From the NCBI GenBank assembly GCA_963814095.1, contig CAWFBT010000006.1, positions 248,001 to 312,000 on the forward strand: 64,000 nt of DNA. The letters run 5' to 3'. The notes beneath the pieces were generated by a model. The model saw only the letters and a list, made by a program, of their open reading frames with translations. It did no database searches and was not told where the DNA came from. This DNA is from JACVRW01 sp963814095 (GTDB taxonomy: Bacteria > Actinomycetota > Thermoleophilia > Solirubrobacterales > Thermoleophilaceae). Below are positions 7,373 to 16,027 of this stretch, one piece after another. The position numbers and the translations under genes are program-made. Positions within the stretch are counted from its first letter, which is position 1. The number at the start of each line of letters is the position of its first letter.

Positions 7373-8544
7373 CTCTTCGGCAAGCCGAGCGAGTGCTCGG
7401 CGACGTAGTTGAGGATCATCTCCCGGGAGACGGGCGCGGTACGGGTCAGGCGCGCTCCCCACCACATGTCCGAGAGCCCGTACTCGAGCGCGAAGCCGTT
7501 GCCGCCGTGCGTCTGGATGGCCCGGTCGACACAGTGGATCGCCGCCTCGGCAGCCGCGTACTTGGCCATGTTCGACGCCTCTCCCGCACCCGGTGCTCCC
7601 GCGTCGTAGAGGGCTGCCGCCTTCTGCATCATGAGCCTGGCGAGCTCCAGCTCGACCTTGGCCTCGGCGAGCGGATGCGCGATGCCCTGGTGGGTGCCGA
7701 TCGGCGCGTTCCAGACCCGCCGCTCGTTCGCGTAGGCGGACGCCTTCGCGAGCGCCCGCAGCCCGGTGCCGCAGGCGACCGCGGCGCCCATGATGCGCTC
7801 CGGGTTGAGCCCGTCGAATACAGGCCCGAGCCCTCCTCCCTCGCCGCCGATCAGCCGCTCCTCCTCGAGCTCCACGTCGTCGAAGAAGAGCGTCCACTGC
7901 TTGTCGGGGCCGAGGTAGGGCATCGGGATCTCGTCGCGGGTGAAGCCCGGCGCGTCCACGTCGACGATCGCGAGCGAGGGCAGCCCGAGCGAGCCGTCGG
8001 GCAGCTTGCTGCGGGCCACGACCAGGACGGCGTCGGCGTGCTCGACTCCCGAGATGTACGTCTTCTGACCCTTGAGCACGAAGCCGTCGCCGCGGCGCTC
8101 GAGCGACGTCGCGAGGTTGTGTGAGTTCGTGCCGGCGTCGGGCTCGGTGATCGCGAACGCGACCTTCGTGGTGCCGGCCGCGATGCCGCGCAGCCAGCGC
8201 TCGTTCTGCGCGTCGGTGCCGTGGCGGGCGAGGATGTTGCCGACGATCGCGGGCGAGACGACGATCAGCAGCAGCGACTTGCCGGCGGCGGTGATCTCCT
8301 CGCCGACCGCGGCGAGGCCGGCGATGCCGAGCCCTCCGCCGCCCCACTCCTCGGGCAGGTTGATGCCCAGGTAGCCCTTCTCCGCCAGTGCGTCCCAGAG
8401 CTCCGTCGGCGGCTCGCCCGCGCTGTGCTTGCTGCGCGAGTAGTCCTCCGGGAACCCGTCGCAGATGCCCCTCACCGCAGCGCGGATCTGGCGCTCCTCC
8501 TCGGTCGGGACGAGCGGGAGGACGGCCTCGGTCGCGGTGGTCAT
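7366..8544 (-). CDS. Acyl-CoA dehydrogenase
   Basis: 392 residues from ATG 8544; a 9-codon upstream extension exists without a ribosome site. Flavin motif VAFAITEPDAGTNSHNL near residue 130, then FVLKGQKTYISG, and RAIQTHGGNGFALEYGLSDMWWGAR near 350. The C-terminal loop reads TAPVSREMILNYVAEHSLGLP, so the usual EGT catalytic motif is replaced by SREM; whether that Glu acts as the base is not clear. It starts 19 bases from the divergent LLM-class gene and overlaps the tetR stop by 7 bases. Confidence 0.85.
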   Translation of the reverse strand: MTTATEAVLPLVPTEEERQIRAAVRGICDGFPEDYSRSKHSAGEPPTELWDALAEKGYLGINLPEEWGGGGLGIAGLAAVGEEITAAGKSLLLIVVSPAIVGNILARHGTDAQNERWLRGIAAGTTKVAFAITEPDAGTNSHNLATSLERRGDGFVLKGQKTYISGVEHADAVLVVARSKLPDGSLGLPSLAIVDVDAPGFTRDEIPMPYLGPDKQWTLFFDDVELEEERLIGGEGGGLGPVFDGLNPERIMGAAVACGTGLRALAKASAYANERRVWNAPIGTHQGIAHPLAEAKVELELARLMMQKAAALYDAGAPGAGEASNMAKYAAAEAAIHCVDRAIQTHGGNGFALEYGLSDMWWGARLTRTAPVSREMILNYVAEHSLGLPKSY

Positions 8545-8563
8545 GGCTGCATAGGATGCCACC

Positions 8564-9568
8564 GTGCGCATCGGGCTCTATCTCGCGTACTGGCCCTGGT
8601 TCTCGCCCGACGAGCAGGTGGAGCTGGCGCGCCGCGCCGACCGCTCCGGGCTCGACTCCGTGTGGGTGGCCGAGGCTTGGGGACAGGACGCGGTCTCGGT
8701 GCTCGGCCACCTGAGCGCCGTGACCGAGCGCATCGGCCTCGGCGCGGGGCTGATGCAGATCCCGGCACGCACCCCGGCGATGACGGCGATGACGGCGGCG
8801 ACGCTCGACACGCTCTCCGGCGGGCGCTTCCGGCTCGGCCTGGGCCTGTCGGGGCCGCAGGTGTCCGAGGGCTGGCACGGTGTTCCGTTCGCGCGGCCAC
8901 TCGCCCGCACGCGCGAGTACGTCGAGATCGTGCGGCGCATCCTGGCACGCGAAGGACCCGTCGAGTACGAGGGCGAGGAGTACCGGCTGCCGGTCGACCC
9001 GGAGGGGCTCGGCAAGCCGCTCAAGCTGATGATCCGCCCCGTGCGCGAGCGCATCCCGATCTACCTCGGCGCGATCGGCCCCAAGGCGATCGAGCAGGCC
9101 GCGGAGATCGCGGACGGCTGGATGCCGTTCATGTTCACCCCCGACACCGCGGCCGAGCTGCTGCGGCCCTTCGAGGGCCGCGACGTCGACGTGGCGCCCG
9201 TCGTCATGGCCTGCGTCGACGACGACCTCGAGCGCGCGCGCGACCTCGCCCGGCCCTGGCTCGCCGTCTACCTGGGCGGCATGGGGGCGCGCGGCAAGAA
9301 CTTCTACGTCGAGACGGCCGAGCGCTTCGGCCAGGGCGAGATGGCCCGCGAGGTCCAGAGGCTCTTCCTCGCCGGCGACCGCGCCGGCGCCGCCGCCGCG
9401 CTCAGCCCCGAGCTGATCGACGCCACGGCGATCTGCTGCCGGCCCGGCGAGCTCGACGAGCGGCTCGCCGCGTACGCAGAGGCCGGTGCCGACATGCTGG
9501 TCGTGCTGCCGTTCGGCGATCGCCCCGCGATCGTCGAAGAGCTTGCGGCTGCGCTGGCAACCGCCTAG
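8564..9568 (+). CDS. LLM-class F420-dependent oxidoreductase
   Basis: 334 residues, luciferase-like TIM barrel. Visible blocks: YLAYWPWFSPDEQVELARRAD, GLDSVWVAEAWGQDA, ERIGLGAGLMQIPARTPAMTAM, LSGGRFRLGLGLSG and IPIYLGAIGPKAIEQAAEIADGWMP. These are typical of the F420/FMN group related to methylene-tetrahydromethanopterin reductase; in actinobacteria most use F420. The start is GTG 8564. The stop overlaps the convergent kinase gene by 4 bases. Substrate unknown; the divergent acyl-CoA dehydrogenase may act in the same pathway. Confidence 0.85.
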   Translation: MRIGLYLAYWPWFSPDEQVELARRADRSGLDSVWVAEAWGQDAVSVLGHLSAVTERIGLGAGLMQIPARTPAMTAMTAATLDTLSGGRFRLGLGLSGPQVSEGWHGVPFARPLARTREYVEIVRRILAREGPVEYEGEEYRLPVDPEGLGKPLKLMIRPVRERIPIYLGAIGPKAIEQAAEIADGWMPFMFTPDTAAELLRPFEGRDVDVAPVVMACVDDDLERARDLARPWLAVYLGGMGARGKNFYVETAERFGQGEMAREVQRLFLAGDRAGAAAALSPELIDATAICCRPGELDERLAAYAEAGADMLVVLPFGDRPAIVEELAAALATA

Positions 9569-11106
9569 CCCTGGCCCGCCTCGCGGCGCGCGGCGTCGAG
9601 CTCGCGCCGGACGACCCCTCGCTGGTTGGGGATCGTGAGGCGCTGCTCGAGCACCGGGATCGCCTCGGCCGGCCGGCCCGCGAGCCGCAGCGAACGCCCC
9701 AGGTTGTAGAGCGCGTAGGCGTAGCTGAGGCCGCCGGACCCGCTGAGCGCGTCCACCGCCTGCTGCAGCACGGGGATCGCCTCCTCGTAGCGGCCCTGGT
9801 TCATCAGGTCGAAGCCCTGCTGGTCCAGATCCGCGCCGCTGGCGGGCTGGTCGGCCGGGGCCTCCTCCTGCGGCTCGGGCTCGGGCGCCGGCGCCGGCTC
9901 GGCGGGCGCCTCCTCCTGCGGCTCGGGCTCGGGCTCCTCCGCCGGGGCGGGAGCCGGCTGGGCCTGCTGGCGCTCCTGGGACCGGTTCTCGTTGCGCCGC
10001 TCCCGGTCGCGCTGCGGCTGCTGCTGCGCCACCGTGTCAGAGCGCTCGCCGCCATCGCCGCCGTCGCCGCCCGACATGAGGACGACGGCGATCACGGCGA
10101 TCGCGAGCAGGAGCAGCAGACCCGCCACGACGTACGGAAGTGACTGGCGTTTTCCGGCACCTCTATGTCCGGAATCGTCCACTCGCTGCGGCTGGGGCGG
10201 CGTGAGTGGCTCGGCTGCCGATGCGGGCGCGGCCACAGGCGCCGCGGCCCGTCGCGGCAGGCGCCTCGTCGCGGCGGTGCGTGGCTCCTCCTCGAGAGCG
10301 CGCGCCAGCTCGCCGGCCAGCTTCCCGGCCGACGACGGGCGGTCGGCAGGGTCGCGCGCCATACCGCGGCGCAGCACCCCTGCGACCGCCTCCGAGGCCG
10401 CCGGCCAGTGATCGCGGAGGTCCGGCGCCGGCGCGGACGCGATCGCGTGCGCGATCTCGACCGGCGTCCTGCCGCCGCGCGGCCGGCGCCCGGCGAGCGT
10501 CTCGTAACAGACCGCCGCCAGCGCGTAGATGTCGACCGACGGCCCCGGCTCGCGGCCCTCGAGCTGCTCGGGCGCCATGTAGGCGGCGGTGCCGAGGACC
10601 GTGCCGCTGCGCGTTATCCGCGTGCTGTCCGCCGCCGTCGCGATGCCGAGGTCGACGAGCTTCGTGACCGCGTCGTCGCGCAGCAGCACGTTCGCGGGCT
10701 TGACGTCGCGGTGGACCACCCCGTGGCCGTGCGCGTGGTCGAGCGCTCCGCCGAGCTCGCGCGCCATGCGCGCCACCCGCCGCGGTCCGAGCGGGCCGTG
10801 GCGCAGCGCGGACGCGAGCGACTCACCGGGCACGTATTCCATGACGATGAGGACGCCCTCGTCGTCGACCGCCGTGTCGTAGACGGACACGAGGTTCGGG
10901 TGGTTCAGCGACGCGCCGAGCTTCGCCTCGCGCACGAAGCGCTGTTCGACGTCAGCCGGGCTGTCGGCATGCAGCCGCTTGACCGCCACCTCGCGGCCGA
11001 GACGTTCGTCCTGACACAGCAGCACGGACGCCATTCCCCCGGAGCCCAGATGCCTGAGCACGCGGTAGCGCCCGTCCAGCAGCGATCCGTGCGTCGATGC
11101 CGGCAC
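9565..11106 (-). CDS. PknB-type Ser/Thr protein kinase with transmembrane helix and TPR tail
   Basis: 513 residues. The kinase domain spans about 12-275: Gly-rich loop HLGSGGMASV, Lys43 (VAVKRL), catalytic HRDVKPANVL with Asp133, DLG at 151 in place of the usual DFG, and YMAPEQLEG. One membrane span (LPYVVAGLLLLLAIAVIAVV) lies near residues 325-345. The outside part has a Glu/Pro/Ala-rich linker with two near-copies of PEPEPQEEAPA and then two tetratricopeptide-like helices pairs (NQGRYEEAIPVLQQAV and LAGRPAEAIPVLEQRL). PASTA repeats are absent, so this is not canonical PknB. Start GTG 11106. Confidence 0.9.
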   Translation of the reverse strand: MPASTHGSLLDGRYRVLRHLGSGGMASVLLCQDERLGREVAVKRLHADSPADVEQRFVREAKLGASLNHPNLVSVYDTAVDDEGVLIVMEYVPGESLASALRHGPLGPRRVARMARELGGALDHAHGHGVVHRDVKPANVLLRDDAVTKLVDLGIATAADSTRITRSGTVLGTAAYMAPEQLEGREPGPSVDIYALAAVCYETLAGRRPRGGRTPVEIAHAIASAPAPDLRDHWPAASEAVAGVLRRGMARDPADRPSSAGKLAGELARALEEEPRTAATRRLPRRAAAPVAAPASAAEPLTPPQPQRVDDSGHRGAGKRQSLPYVVAGLLLLLAIAVIAVVLMSGGDGGDGGERSDTVAQQQPQRDRERRNENRSQERQQAQPAPAPAEEPEPEPQEEAPAEPAPAPEPEPQEEAPADQPASGADLDQQGFDLMNQGRYEEAIPVLQQAVDALSGSGGLSYAYALYNLGRSLRLAGRPAEAIPVLEQRLTIPNQRGVVRRELDAARREAGQG

Positions 11107-11108
11107 TC

Positions 11109-11125
11109 GGCGGGTGGTACCCGCC
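11109..11125. terminator. Hairpin between thiolase and kinase genes
   Basis: Perfect inverted repeat GGCGGGT-GGT-ACCCGCC, immediately upstream of the kinase start on the same strand and 34 bases after the thiolase stop. It may separate the transcripts or shape the kinase leader. There is no U-tract, so its action as an intrinsic terminator is uncertain. Confidence 0.35.
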
Positions 11126-11159
11126 TAGCCCCTGCGACTAACGGGAGGTGCTGGTGTTT

Positions 11160-12333
11160 TTAAAGACGCTGGATGAGCGTGCCCGTGCCGAGCCCGCCGC
11201 CGCAGCACATCGTGACCAGCCCGATCTCCTTGTCGGAGCGCTCGAGCTCGTGGACCAGGGTGGTGATCAGGCGCGCGCCGGTCGACCCGAGCGGGTGCCC
11301 GAGCGCGATCGCGCCGCCATTGACGTTCACCCGCTCCATGTCCGGCTCGAGCTCGCGGCGCCAGGCGGCGAGCACCGAGGCGAAGGCCTCGTTGACCTCG
11401 AACAGGTCGATGTCGCCGATCTTCATCCCGTTGCGCTCGAGGAGCTTCCTCGTGGCAGGGATCGGGCCGGTGAGCATGATCACCGGGTCGACGCCGACGG
11501 TCGTCTGGTCGAGCACCTTGGCGCGCGGCTTGAGCCCGAGCGACTCGGCCTTCCCCCGCTCCATCAGCAGGACCGCCGCCGCGCCGTCCGAGATCTGGGA
11601 CGAGTTGCCGGCGGTGATCTTGCCGTCCTCCTTGAAGGCCGGCTTGAGCTGGGAGAGCGTCTCGATGTTCGAGTCGGGGCGGATGCCCTGATCGGTCACG
11701 TAGGTGCTGCCGTTTACCTGGAAGGGGATCGTCTCGCGCTCGAAGCGGCCCTCCTCGGTCGCGCGATGCGCGTTCAGGTGCGAGCGCACGCCGATCTCGT
11801 CGAGCTCGGAGCGGGGGATCTCCCACTCGTCGGCGATCATCTCCGCCGAGATCCCCTGCGGGACGAGGTTGTAGCGCTCCATCATCTCGGGCGGCCAGGG
11901 CGAGCCGACGTCGTCGACCCACTTGAAGCCGATCCCCATCGGGATGTGACCCATGTGCTCGACGCCGGAGCCGATCGCGACGTCGTGCACGCCGGAGGAG
12001 ATCAGCGCGGCCGCGAAGTTGACGGCCTGCTGCGCCGAGCCGCACTGGCGGTCCACGGTCGTGGCCGGGGTCTCGACCGGCAGGCCCGCCTGCAGCCAGG
12101 CGTTGCGGCCTACGTTGAACATCTGCTCCCCGTACTGCTGGACGCAGCCCGCGATCACGTCCTCTACATCGGAGGCATCGATACCTGCGCGCTCGATGAC
12201 CTCGGTGTAGGTCTTGCCGAGCAGCTCGTTCGGGTGCGTGTCCTTGTAGTAGCCCTTCTCCGGGATGTCCGCGGCCGATCGGCGTGCGTGCCGCCTCGAC
12301 GATGACTACTTCGCGCCCGTTTCCGTTCTGCAT
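11160..12333 (-). CDS. Thiolase (acetyl-CoA C-acyltransferase), one frameshift
   Basis: Thiolase that cleaves 3-oxoacyl-CoA with CoA. The reading frame from ATG 12333 (good site AACGGAGGAACG) runs EVVIVEAARTPIGRGHP and then breaks. Deleting one G of the GGG at 12262-12264 (plus strand) joins it to EKGYYKDTHPNELLGKTYTEV and onward. The nucleophile block DRQCGSAQQAV, the His motif GHPLGSTGAR and the second Cys in CCGGGLGTG are all present, so the enzyme would be active if the break is a sequencing error. It is divergent from a 3-hydroxyacyl-CoA dehydrogenase gene with a shared operator between them. Confidence 0.85.
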
Positions 12334-12419
12334 CTCAGCGTTCCTCCGTTGTGCACACCCAATCCCGCGAGCGCCGCCCGAGGCGCGCATCACGGGCTAT
12401 GTGGTAAAAGCCTACTCGA

Positions 12420-12435
12420 TTGACTGACTAGTCAA
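12420..12435. promoter_or_regulatory. Operator TTGACT-N4-AGTCAA, second copy
   Basis: Inverted repeat with perfect 6-base arms and a GACT spacer, in the 128-base divergent region between the thiolase and 3-hydroxyacyl-CoA dehydrogenase genes. The left flank (CGA) also matches the copy at 2319-2340. It probably brings both genes and the acyl-CoA dehydrogenase at 1036-2298 under one regulator. Confidence 0.65.
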
Positions 12436-12461
12436 CCAAGGCCCTCTGGAGCACTCACAGC

Positions 12462-13229
12462 ATGAAAGACCGGCTTGGAATCGCAGGAAGCGGGGCTATC
12501 GCCTGCGGGCTTGCGCGCGCCGCCGCCGGCACGCACGAGGTCGTGTTGTGGGCCCGCTCGAACGGCTCGCGCGACCGTGCCCACGCCGAGGTCCAGGACG
12601 GCGCCGAGGTCGTGACCGACCTGCCGGAGCTCGCCGGCTGCGCCGTGATCGTGGAGGCGATCGCGGAGGAGCTCGACGCGAAGCGCGGCCTCTACGAGCG
12701 GCTCGGCGAGCTGCTCCCCGAGGAGACCGTGCTGGCCACCACGACCTCCTCGCTGTCCGTGGCCGAGCTTGCGGCGGCGAGCGGGCGCGCCGACCGCTTT
12801 GGCGCCCTGCACGTGTTCAACCCGGTCGAGCGGATGAAGCTGGTCGAGCTGTCCTTCCCGGGCGAGGCCTCCGCGCAGACCAGGCTGGCGCTCCACGGGC
12901 TCTGCGAGGCGCTCGGCAAGACCGCCGTCGAGGTACCCGACTCGGCCGGCTTCGTCGTCAACAAGCTGCTGTTCCCCTACCTCTTCGACGCCGTGCGGCT
13001 GCTGGAGCTGGGCGGCATCGAGCCGGAGTCGATCGACACCTGCATGAAGCTGGGCGCGGGCCACCCGATGGGCCCACTCGCGCTGCTCGACTTCGTGGGC
13101 CTCGACGTGGCGGTGGCGATCGGCGAGTCGATCGGCGCCGACGTCCCGCCGCGCGTCCACGAGCTGGTCGCCGAGGGACGGCTCGGCCGCAAGGCGGGCG
13201 CGGGCTTCTACGACTACGGCGAGCGCTAG
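12462..13229 (+). CDS. 3-hydroxyacyl-CoA dehydrogenase
   Basis: 255 residues, NAD-dependent oxidation of 3-hydroxyacyl-CoA. The Rossmann motif is GIAGSGAIACGLA at residues 6-18. The ALHVFNPVERMKLVEL block carries the substrate His, and the C-terminal domain opens with VEVPDSAGFVVNKLL, then GHPMGPLALLDFVGLDV and GRKAGAGFYDYGE. It lacks the enoyl-CoA hydratase domain of FadB and is slightly shorter than typical PaaH/Hbd (~285). Paired divergently with the thiolase gene, it supplies the next-to-last beta-oxidation step. Confidence 0.88.
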   Translation: MKDRLGIAGSGAIACGLARAAAGTHEVVLWARSNGSRDRAHAEVQDGAEVVTDLPELAGCAVIVEAIAEELDAKRGLYERLGELLPEETVLATTTSSLSVAELAAASGRADRFGALHVFNPVERMKLVELSFPGEASAQTRLALHGLCEALGKTAVEVPDSAGFVVNKLLFPYLFDAVRLLELGGIEPESIDTCMKLGAGHPMGPLALLDFVGLDVAVAIGESIGADVPPRVHELVAEGRLGRKAGAGFYDYGER

Positions 13230-13474
13230 CGCCGCGCGGCCTTGGCGGCCATGCCGGCGGCCAGGTCCCAGACGACGTCGGCCTCGCCGATGCCCTGGCG
13301 CTCGGCCAGCTCGGAGACGCGCTCCCAGGGCAAGCTCGCCTCGGGCAGGTCGTCCCAGCGCGCGAGCTCGAGTGCCTCGAGCGCTGCAGCAAGCGCAGCG
13401 GGCAGCTCCTCCTGATCCTTGATCAACGCGCGCAGGGCGTCACTCTGGGAGTCGCTCAGCTTCACGCACCACAT
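13226..13474 (-). CDS. Small hypothetical protein
   Basis: 82 residues, soluble, mostly helical and acidic, with the sequence WCVKLSDSQSDALRALIKDQ at the start. ATG 13474 has a strong AGGAGG nine bases upstream. The stop overlaps the convergent dehydrogenase stop by 4 bases. No family recognised. Confidence 0.6.
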   Translation of the reverse strand: MWCVKLSDSQSDALRALIKDQEELPAALAAALEALELARWDDLPEASLPWERVSELAERQGIGEADVVWDLAAGMAAKAARR

Positions 13475-13540
13475 GCCCCCGAACCTCCTATTGGAGAAGC
13501 AGCCTGGTCCGAAGCTAGCCCTCCGGGCGGACAGACCGGC

Positions 13541-14941
13541 TCAGGAGCCCTGTTCGCGCTGGCGGCGCTCCTCCGAGCCGCGCGGCAGTGCAGCCGCCTG
13601 CTCGGCCGGGCGCTCCAGCCCGGGCTTCGGCCCCTCCTCGCCGCGGGCGTGGTGATCGCGGATCCGAACCGCCTCGACGCGGTTCTCCCGCACCGCCTCT
13701 ACGCGAAGCGAGTAGCCGTTGACCTGGAGCATGTCGCTGCGCTTGGGGAGGCGCCCCAGCTTGGCGAACACGAAGCCGCCGACCGAGTTGTAGGCATCCG
13801 AGTCCACCGGCAGGTTGAGCCCGTAGTCGGCGAGGTCGGTGATCGGCACGTGGCCACGCACCCACCAGTCGCCGTTCGCGAGCCTGCGCACGCCGGCCAC
13901 GGCCGGGTCGGTCTCGTCGGCGATCTCGCCGACGATCTCCTCGATGATGTCCTCGATCGTGACGATGCCGGCGGTGCGGCCGTACTCGTCGACCACCACC
14001 GCCATCGAGGCGCGCTCGCGCTGAAGGTCGGCCAGCAGGTCGTCGAGCGGCTTGGTCTCGGGGACGATCAGGGCGTCCTTGACGCAGTCCTCGATAGACG
14101 CGTCGGGGCCCTCGTTGATCATCTTGCGCGCGAGCGAGTTGGCGTGCACCACGCCCCGGATGCGGTCGGTGTTCCCGTCCTCGGTCACGACCAGGCGGGT
14201 GTGCCCCGAGTCGACACAGCGGCGCAGGGCGGTCTCGACGTTCTCTGAGATGTCGACCGTGATGACCGCGGGGATGGGCGTCATCACCTGGCGCACCTGC
14301 TGCTCGTGCAGGTGAAAGACGCCGGAGAGCATGCCCGCCTCGCCCGGGTCGATCTTGCCGCCGTGGGCGCTGCGCGCGATTATGAGCTTGAGGTCCTCGG
14401 ACGAGGAGATGTCCTCGAACTCGGCCTTCGGGTCGACGCCGACCAGCCGCAGGATCGCGTTCGACGCGGTGTTCAGCAGCCAGATCAGCGGGCTGAGACC
14501 GACCCGGAACCAGTGCAGCGGGCGCGCGACGCGCAGCGCTGTCCGCTCGGCGTGGACGATCGCGTAGATCTTCGGCACCTGCTCGCCGAGGGTGATGTGC
14601 AGCGCCGTCGTGATCAGGTAGGCGATCGTGATCGAGATCGCAAGCGACAGACCGTGCGAGATCGAAGAGCCGAACGCGCCCTCGATCAGGCTCGCGATCG
14701 CGGGCTCGCCCAGGAAGCCGATGCCGAGCGAGGCCATCGTGATGCCGAGCTGACAGGCGGACAGGTACTCGTCGATCGTGTCGATCTGTGCGAGCACGAG
14801 CGTCGCGCCGCGGCGGCCCTCGTCGCGCATTGCCTCCACGCGTCCCTCGCGCGCGCGCACGAGCGCGAACTCCGCGGCAACGAAGAAGCCGTTGGCCGCG
14901 ACGAGCAGCAGCACGCCGGCCAGGAAGAGCAGCTCGGTCAT
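13541..14941 (-). CDS. CNNM/CorC-family membrane protein with CBS pair
   Basis: 466 residues. An N-terminal DUF21/CNNM membrane domain (residues 1-200) holds three to four spans, with FFVAAEFALVRAREGRVE and LGEQVPKIYAI as family marks. Two CBS domains follow (about 215-340; MTPIPAVITVDI, GHTRLVVTE, MAVVVDEYGRTAGIVTIEDIIEEIVGEI), then a CorC_HlyC transporter-associated domain (about 355-430). The family includes Mg2+/Co2+ efflux and regulation proteins and the misnamed hemolysin TlyC. The C-terminal tail is low-complexity. The transported ion is not determined. Confidence 0.88.
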   Translation of the reverse strand: MTELLFLAGVLLLVAANGFFVAAEFALVRAREGRVEAMRDEGRRGATLVLAQIDTIDEYLSACQLGITMASLGIGFLGEPAIASLIEGAFGSSISHGLSLAISITIAYLITTALHITLGEQVPKIYAIVHAERTALRVARPLHWFRVGLSPLIWLLNTASNAILRLVGVDPKAEFEDISSSEDLKLIIARSAHGGKIDPGEAGMLSGVFHLHEQQVRQVMTPIPAVITVDISENVETALRRCVDSGHTRLVVTEDGNTDRIRGVVHANSLARKMINEGPDASIEDCVKDALIVPETKPLDDLLADLQRERASMAVVVDEYGRTAGIVTIEDIIEEIVGEIADETDPAVAGVRRLANGDWWVRGHVPITDLADYGLNLPVDSDAYNSVGGFVFAKLGRLPKRSDMLQVNGYSLRVEAVRENRVEAVRIRDHHARGEEGPKPGLERPAEQAAALPRGSEERRQREQGS

Positions 14942-15079
14942 CTCAAACCGGCAGCCCCAGCTGCTTGTGAGTTCCTACTTCGAGGTCGATCGTCGTCGCT
15001 CATCAGGCGGACGGATCGATCTTAGCGGTCGGGATGGTGGTCATCTCCTCGTCACTCAGACGTGCCATCCTCGTCTCCG

Positions 15080-15988
15080 ATGCGAATCGCTTCACTTGTC
15101 CCGTCAGCCACCGAGATGCTCTTCGCTCTCGGCCTCGGCGACGACGTCGTCGCCGTGACGCACGAGTGTGACTACCCGGACGGGGTCGAGCAACTCCCCC
15201 ACCTGACTCGCAGCGTGATCCCCGAAGGGCTCGAGCCCGCCGCCATCGACGCTGCCGTGCGCGAGCGAACGGGCCGCGGCGAGTCGCTCTACGAGCTCGA
15301 CGAGGACACGCTCGCGGACCTCGACGTGGATCTGATCGTGACCCAGGCCGTCTGCGAGGTCTGCGCGGTGTCGTACGACGACGTGCGCGCCGTCGCCGAG
15401 CGGCTGTCGACGCAGCCGGCCGTGATCTCGCTCGACCCGTCGACGCTCGGCGAGGTACTCGCCGACATCCCGCGGCTCGCGGAGGAGGCGGGCGTGCCGG
15501 AGGCGGGAGAGGAGCTGGCCGAGGAGGCCGCCGAGCGGATCGAGGAGGTGGAGCTCGCCATCGCCGGCGACCCGCGCCCGCGCGTTGCGGCGCTCGAGTG
15601 GCTCGACCCGGTCTTCGCGGGCGGGCACTGGGTCCCGCAGATGATCGAGCTCGCGGGCGGCGAGGACGTGCTCGGCCTGCCCGGCGAGAAGTCGCGTACG
15701 GTCGAGTGGGCGGAGGTCGAGGCGGCGGCGCCCGAGGTCGTGATCTCGATGCCGTGCGGCCTCTACGCCGAGGAGGCGGCGGCCGAGACGATGCGCCATC
15801 GCGAGCGGCTCGCGGCGATCGGCGCGCGTGTGGTCGCGGTGGACGCGGCCGCGTACTTCTCCCGCCCCGGGCCGCGGCTCGTCGACGGGGTCGAGCTGCT
15901 CGCCCACATCCTCCACCCGGACGTCTTCGAGGCGCCGCCGACGCGGCGCTCGATCGAGCTCGACCTGCAGCGGCCGGCGCGCGTCTGA
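15080..15988 (+). CDS. Helical-backbone metal receptor (BtuF-like), no signal peptide
   Basis: 302 residues. RIASLVPSATEMLFALGLGDDVVAVTHECDYP is the classic start of the BtuF/FhuD-type fold, followed by DLIVTQAVCEVCAVSYDDV, LEWLDPVFAGGHWVPQMIELAGG and VVISMPCGLY. These receptors bind cobalamin or iron chelates outside the membrane, but here ATG 15080 begins directly with the first strand and no export signal or lipobox is present. No transporter genes adjoin. A cytosolic cobalamin/heme-type binding role is possible. No Shine-Dalgarno sequence is visible. Confidence 0.75.
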   Translation: MRIASLVPSATEMLFALGLGDDVVAVTHECDYPDGVEQLPHLTRSVIPEGLEPAAIDAAVRERTGRGESLYELDEDTLADLDVDLIVTQAVCEVCAVSYDDVRAVAERLSTQPAVISLDPSTLGEVLADIPRLAEEAGVPEAGEELAEEAAERIEEVELAIAGDPRPRVAALEWLDPVFAGGHWVPQMIELAGGEDVLGLPGEKSRTVEWAEVEAAAPEVVISMPCGLYAEEAAAETMRHRERLAAIGARVVAVDAAAYFSRPGPRLVDGVELLAHILHPDVFEAPPTRRSIELDLQRPARV

Positions 15989-15998
15989 CAAACCCTGC

Positions 15999-16019
15999 GC
16001 AGCCGGCCGAGCCGGCTGC
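15999..16019. terminator. Bidirectional stem-loop
   Basis: Perfect inverted repeat GCAGCCGGC-CGA-GCCGGCTGC between the stops of the convergent metal-receptor and rhomboid genes. A 9-bp GC stem with a 3-base loop. No long U-tract follows on either strand. Confidence 0.6.
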
Positions 16020-16027
16020 TTCGGGCC

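Noticed and set aside
9841..9960. Repeat element in the Glu/Pro-rich linker of the kinase
   Set aside because: It is in-frame low-complexity coding sequence, not a mobile or regulatory repeat.
15003..15065. 20-codon frame (ARLSDEEMTTIPTAKIDPSA) on the minus strand before the CNNM gene
   Set aside because: It has a fair ribosome site, but it is too short, overlaps no known leader type and has no homologous pattern to support it.
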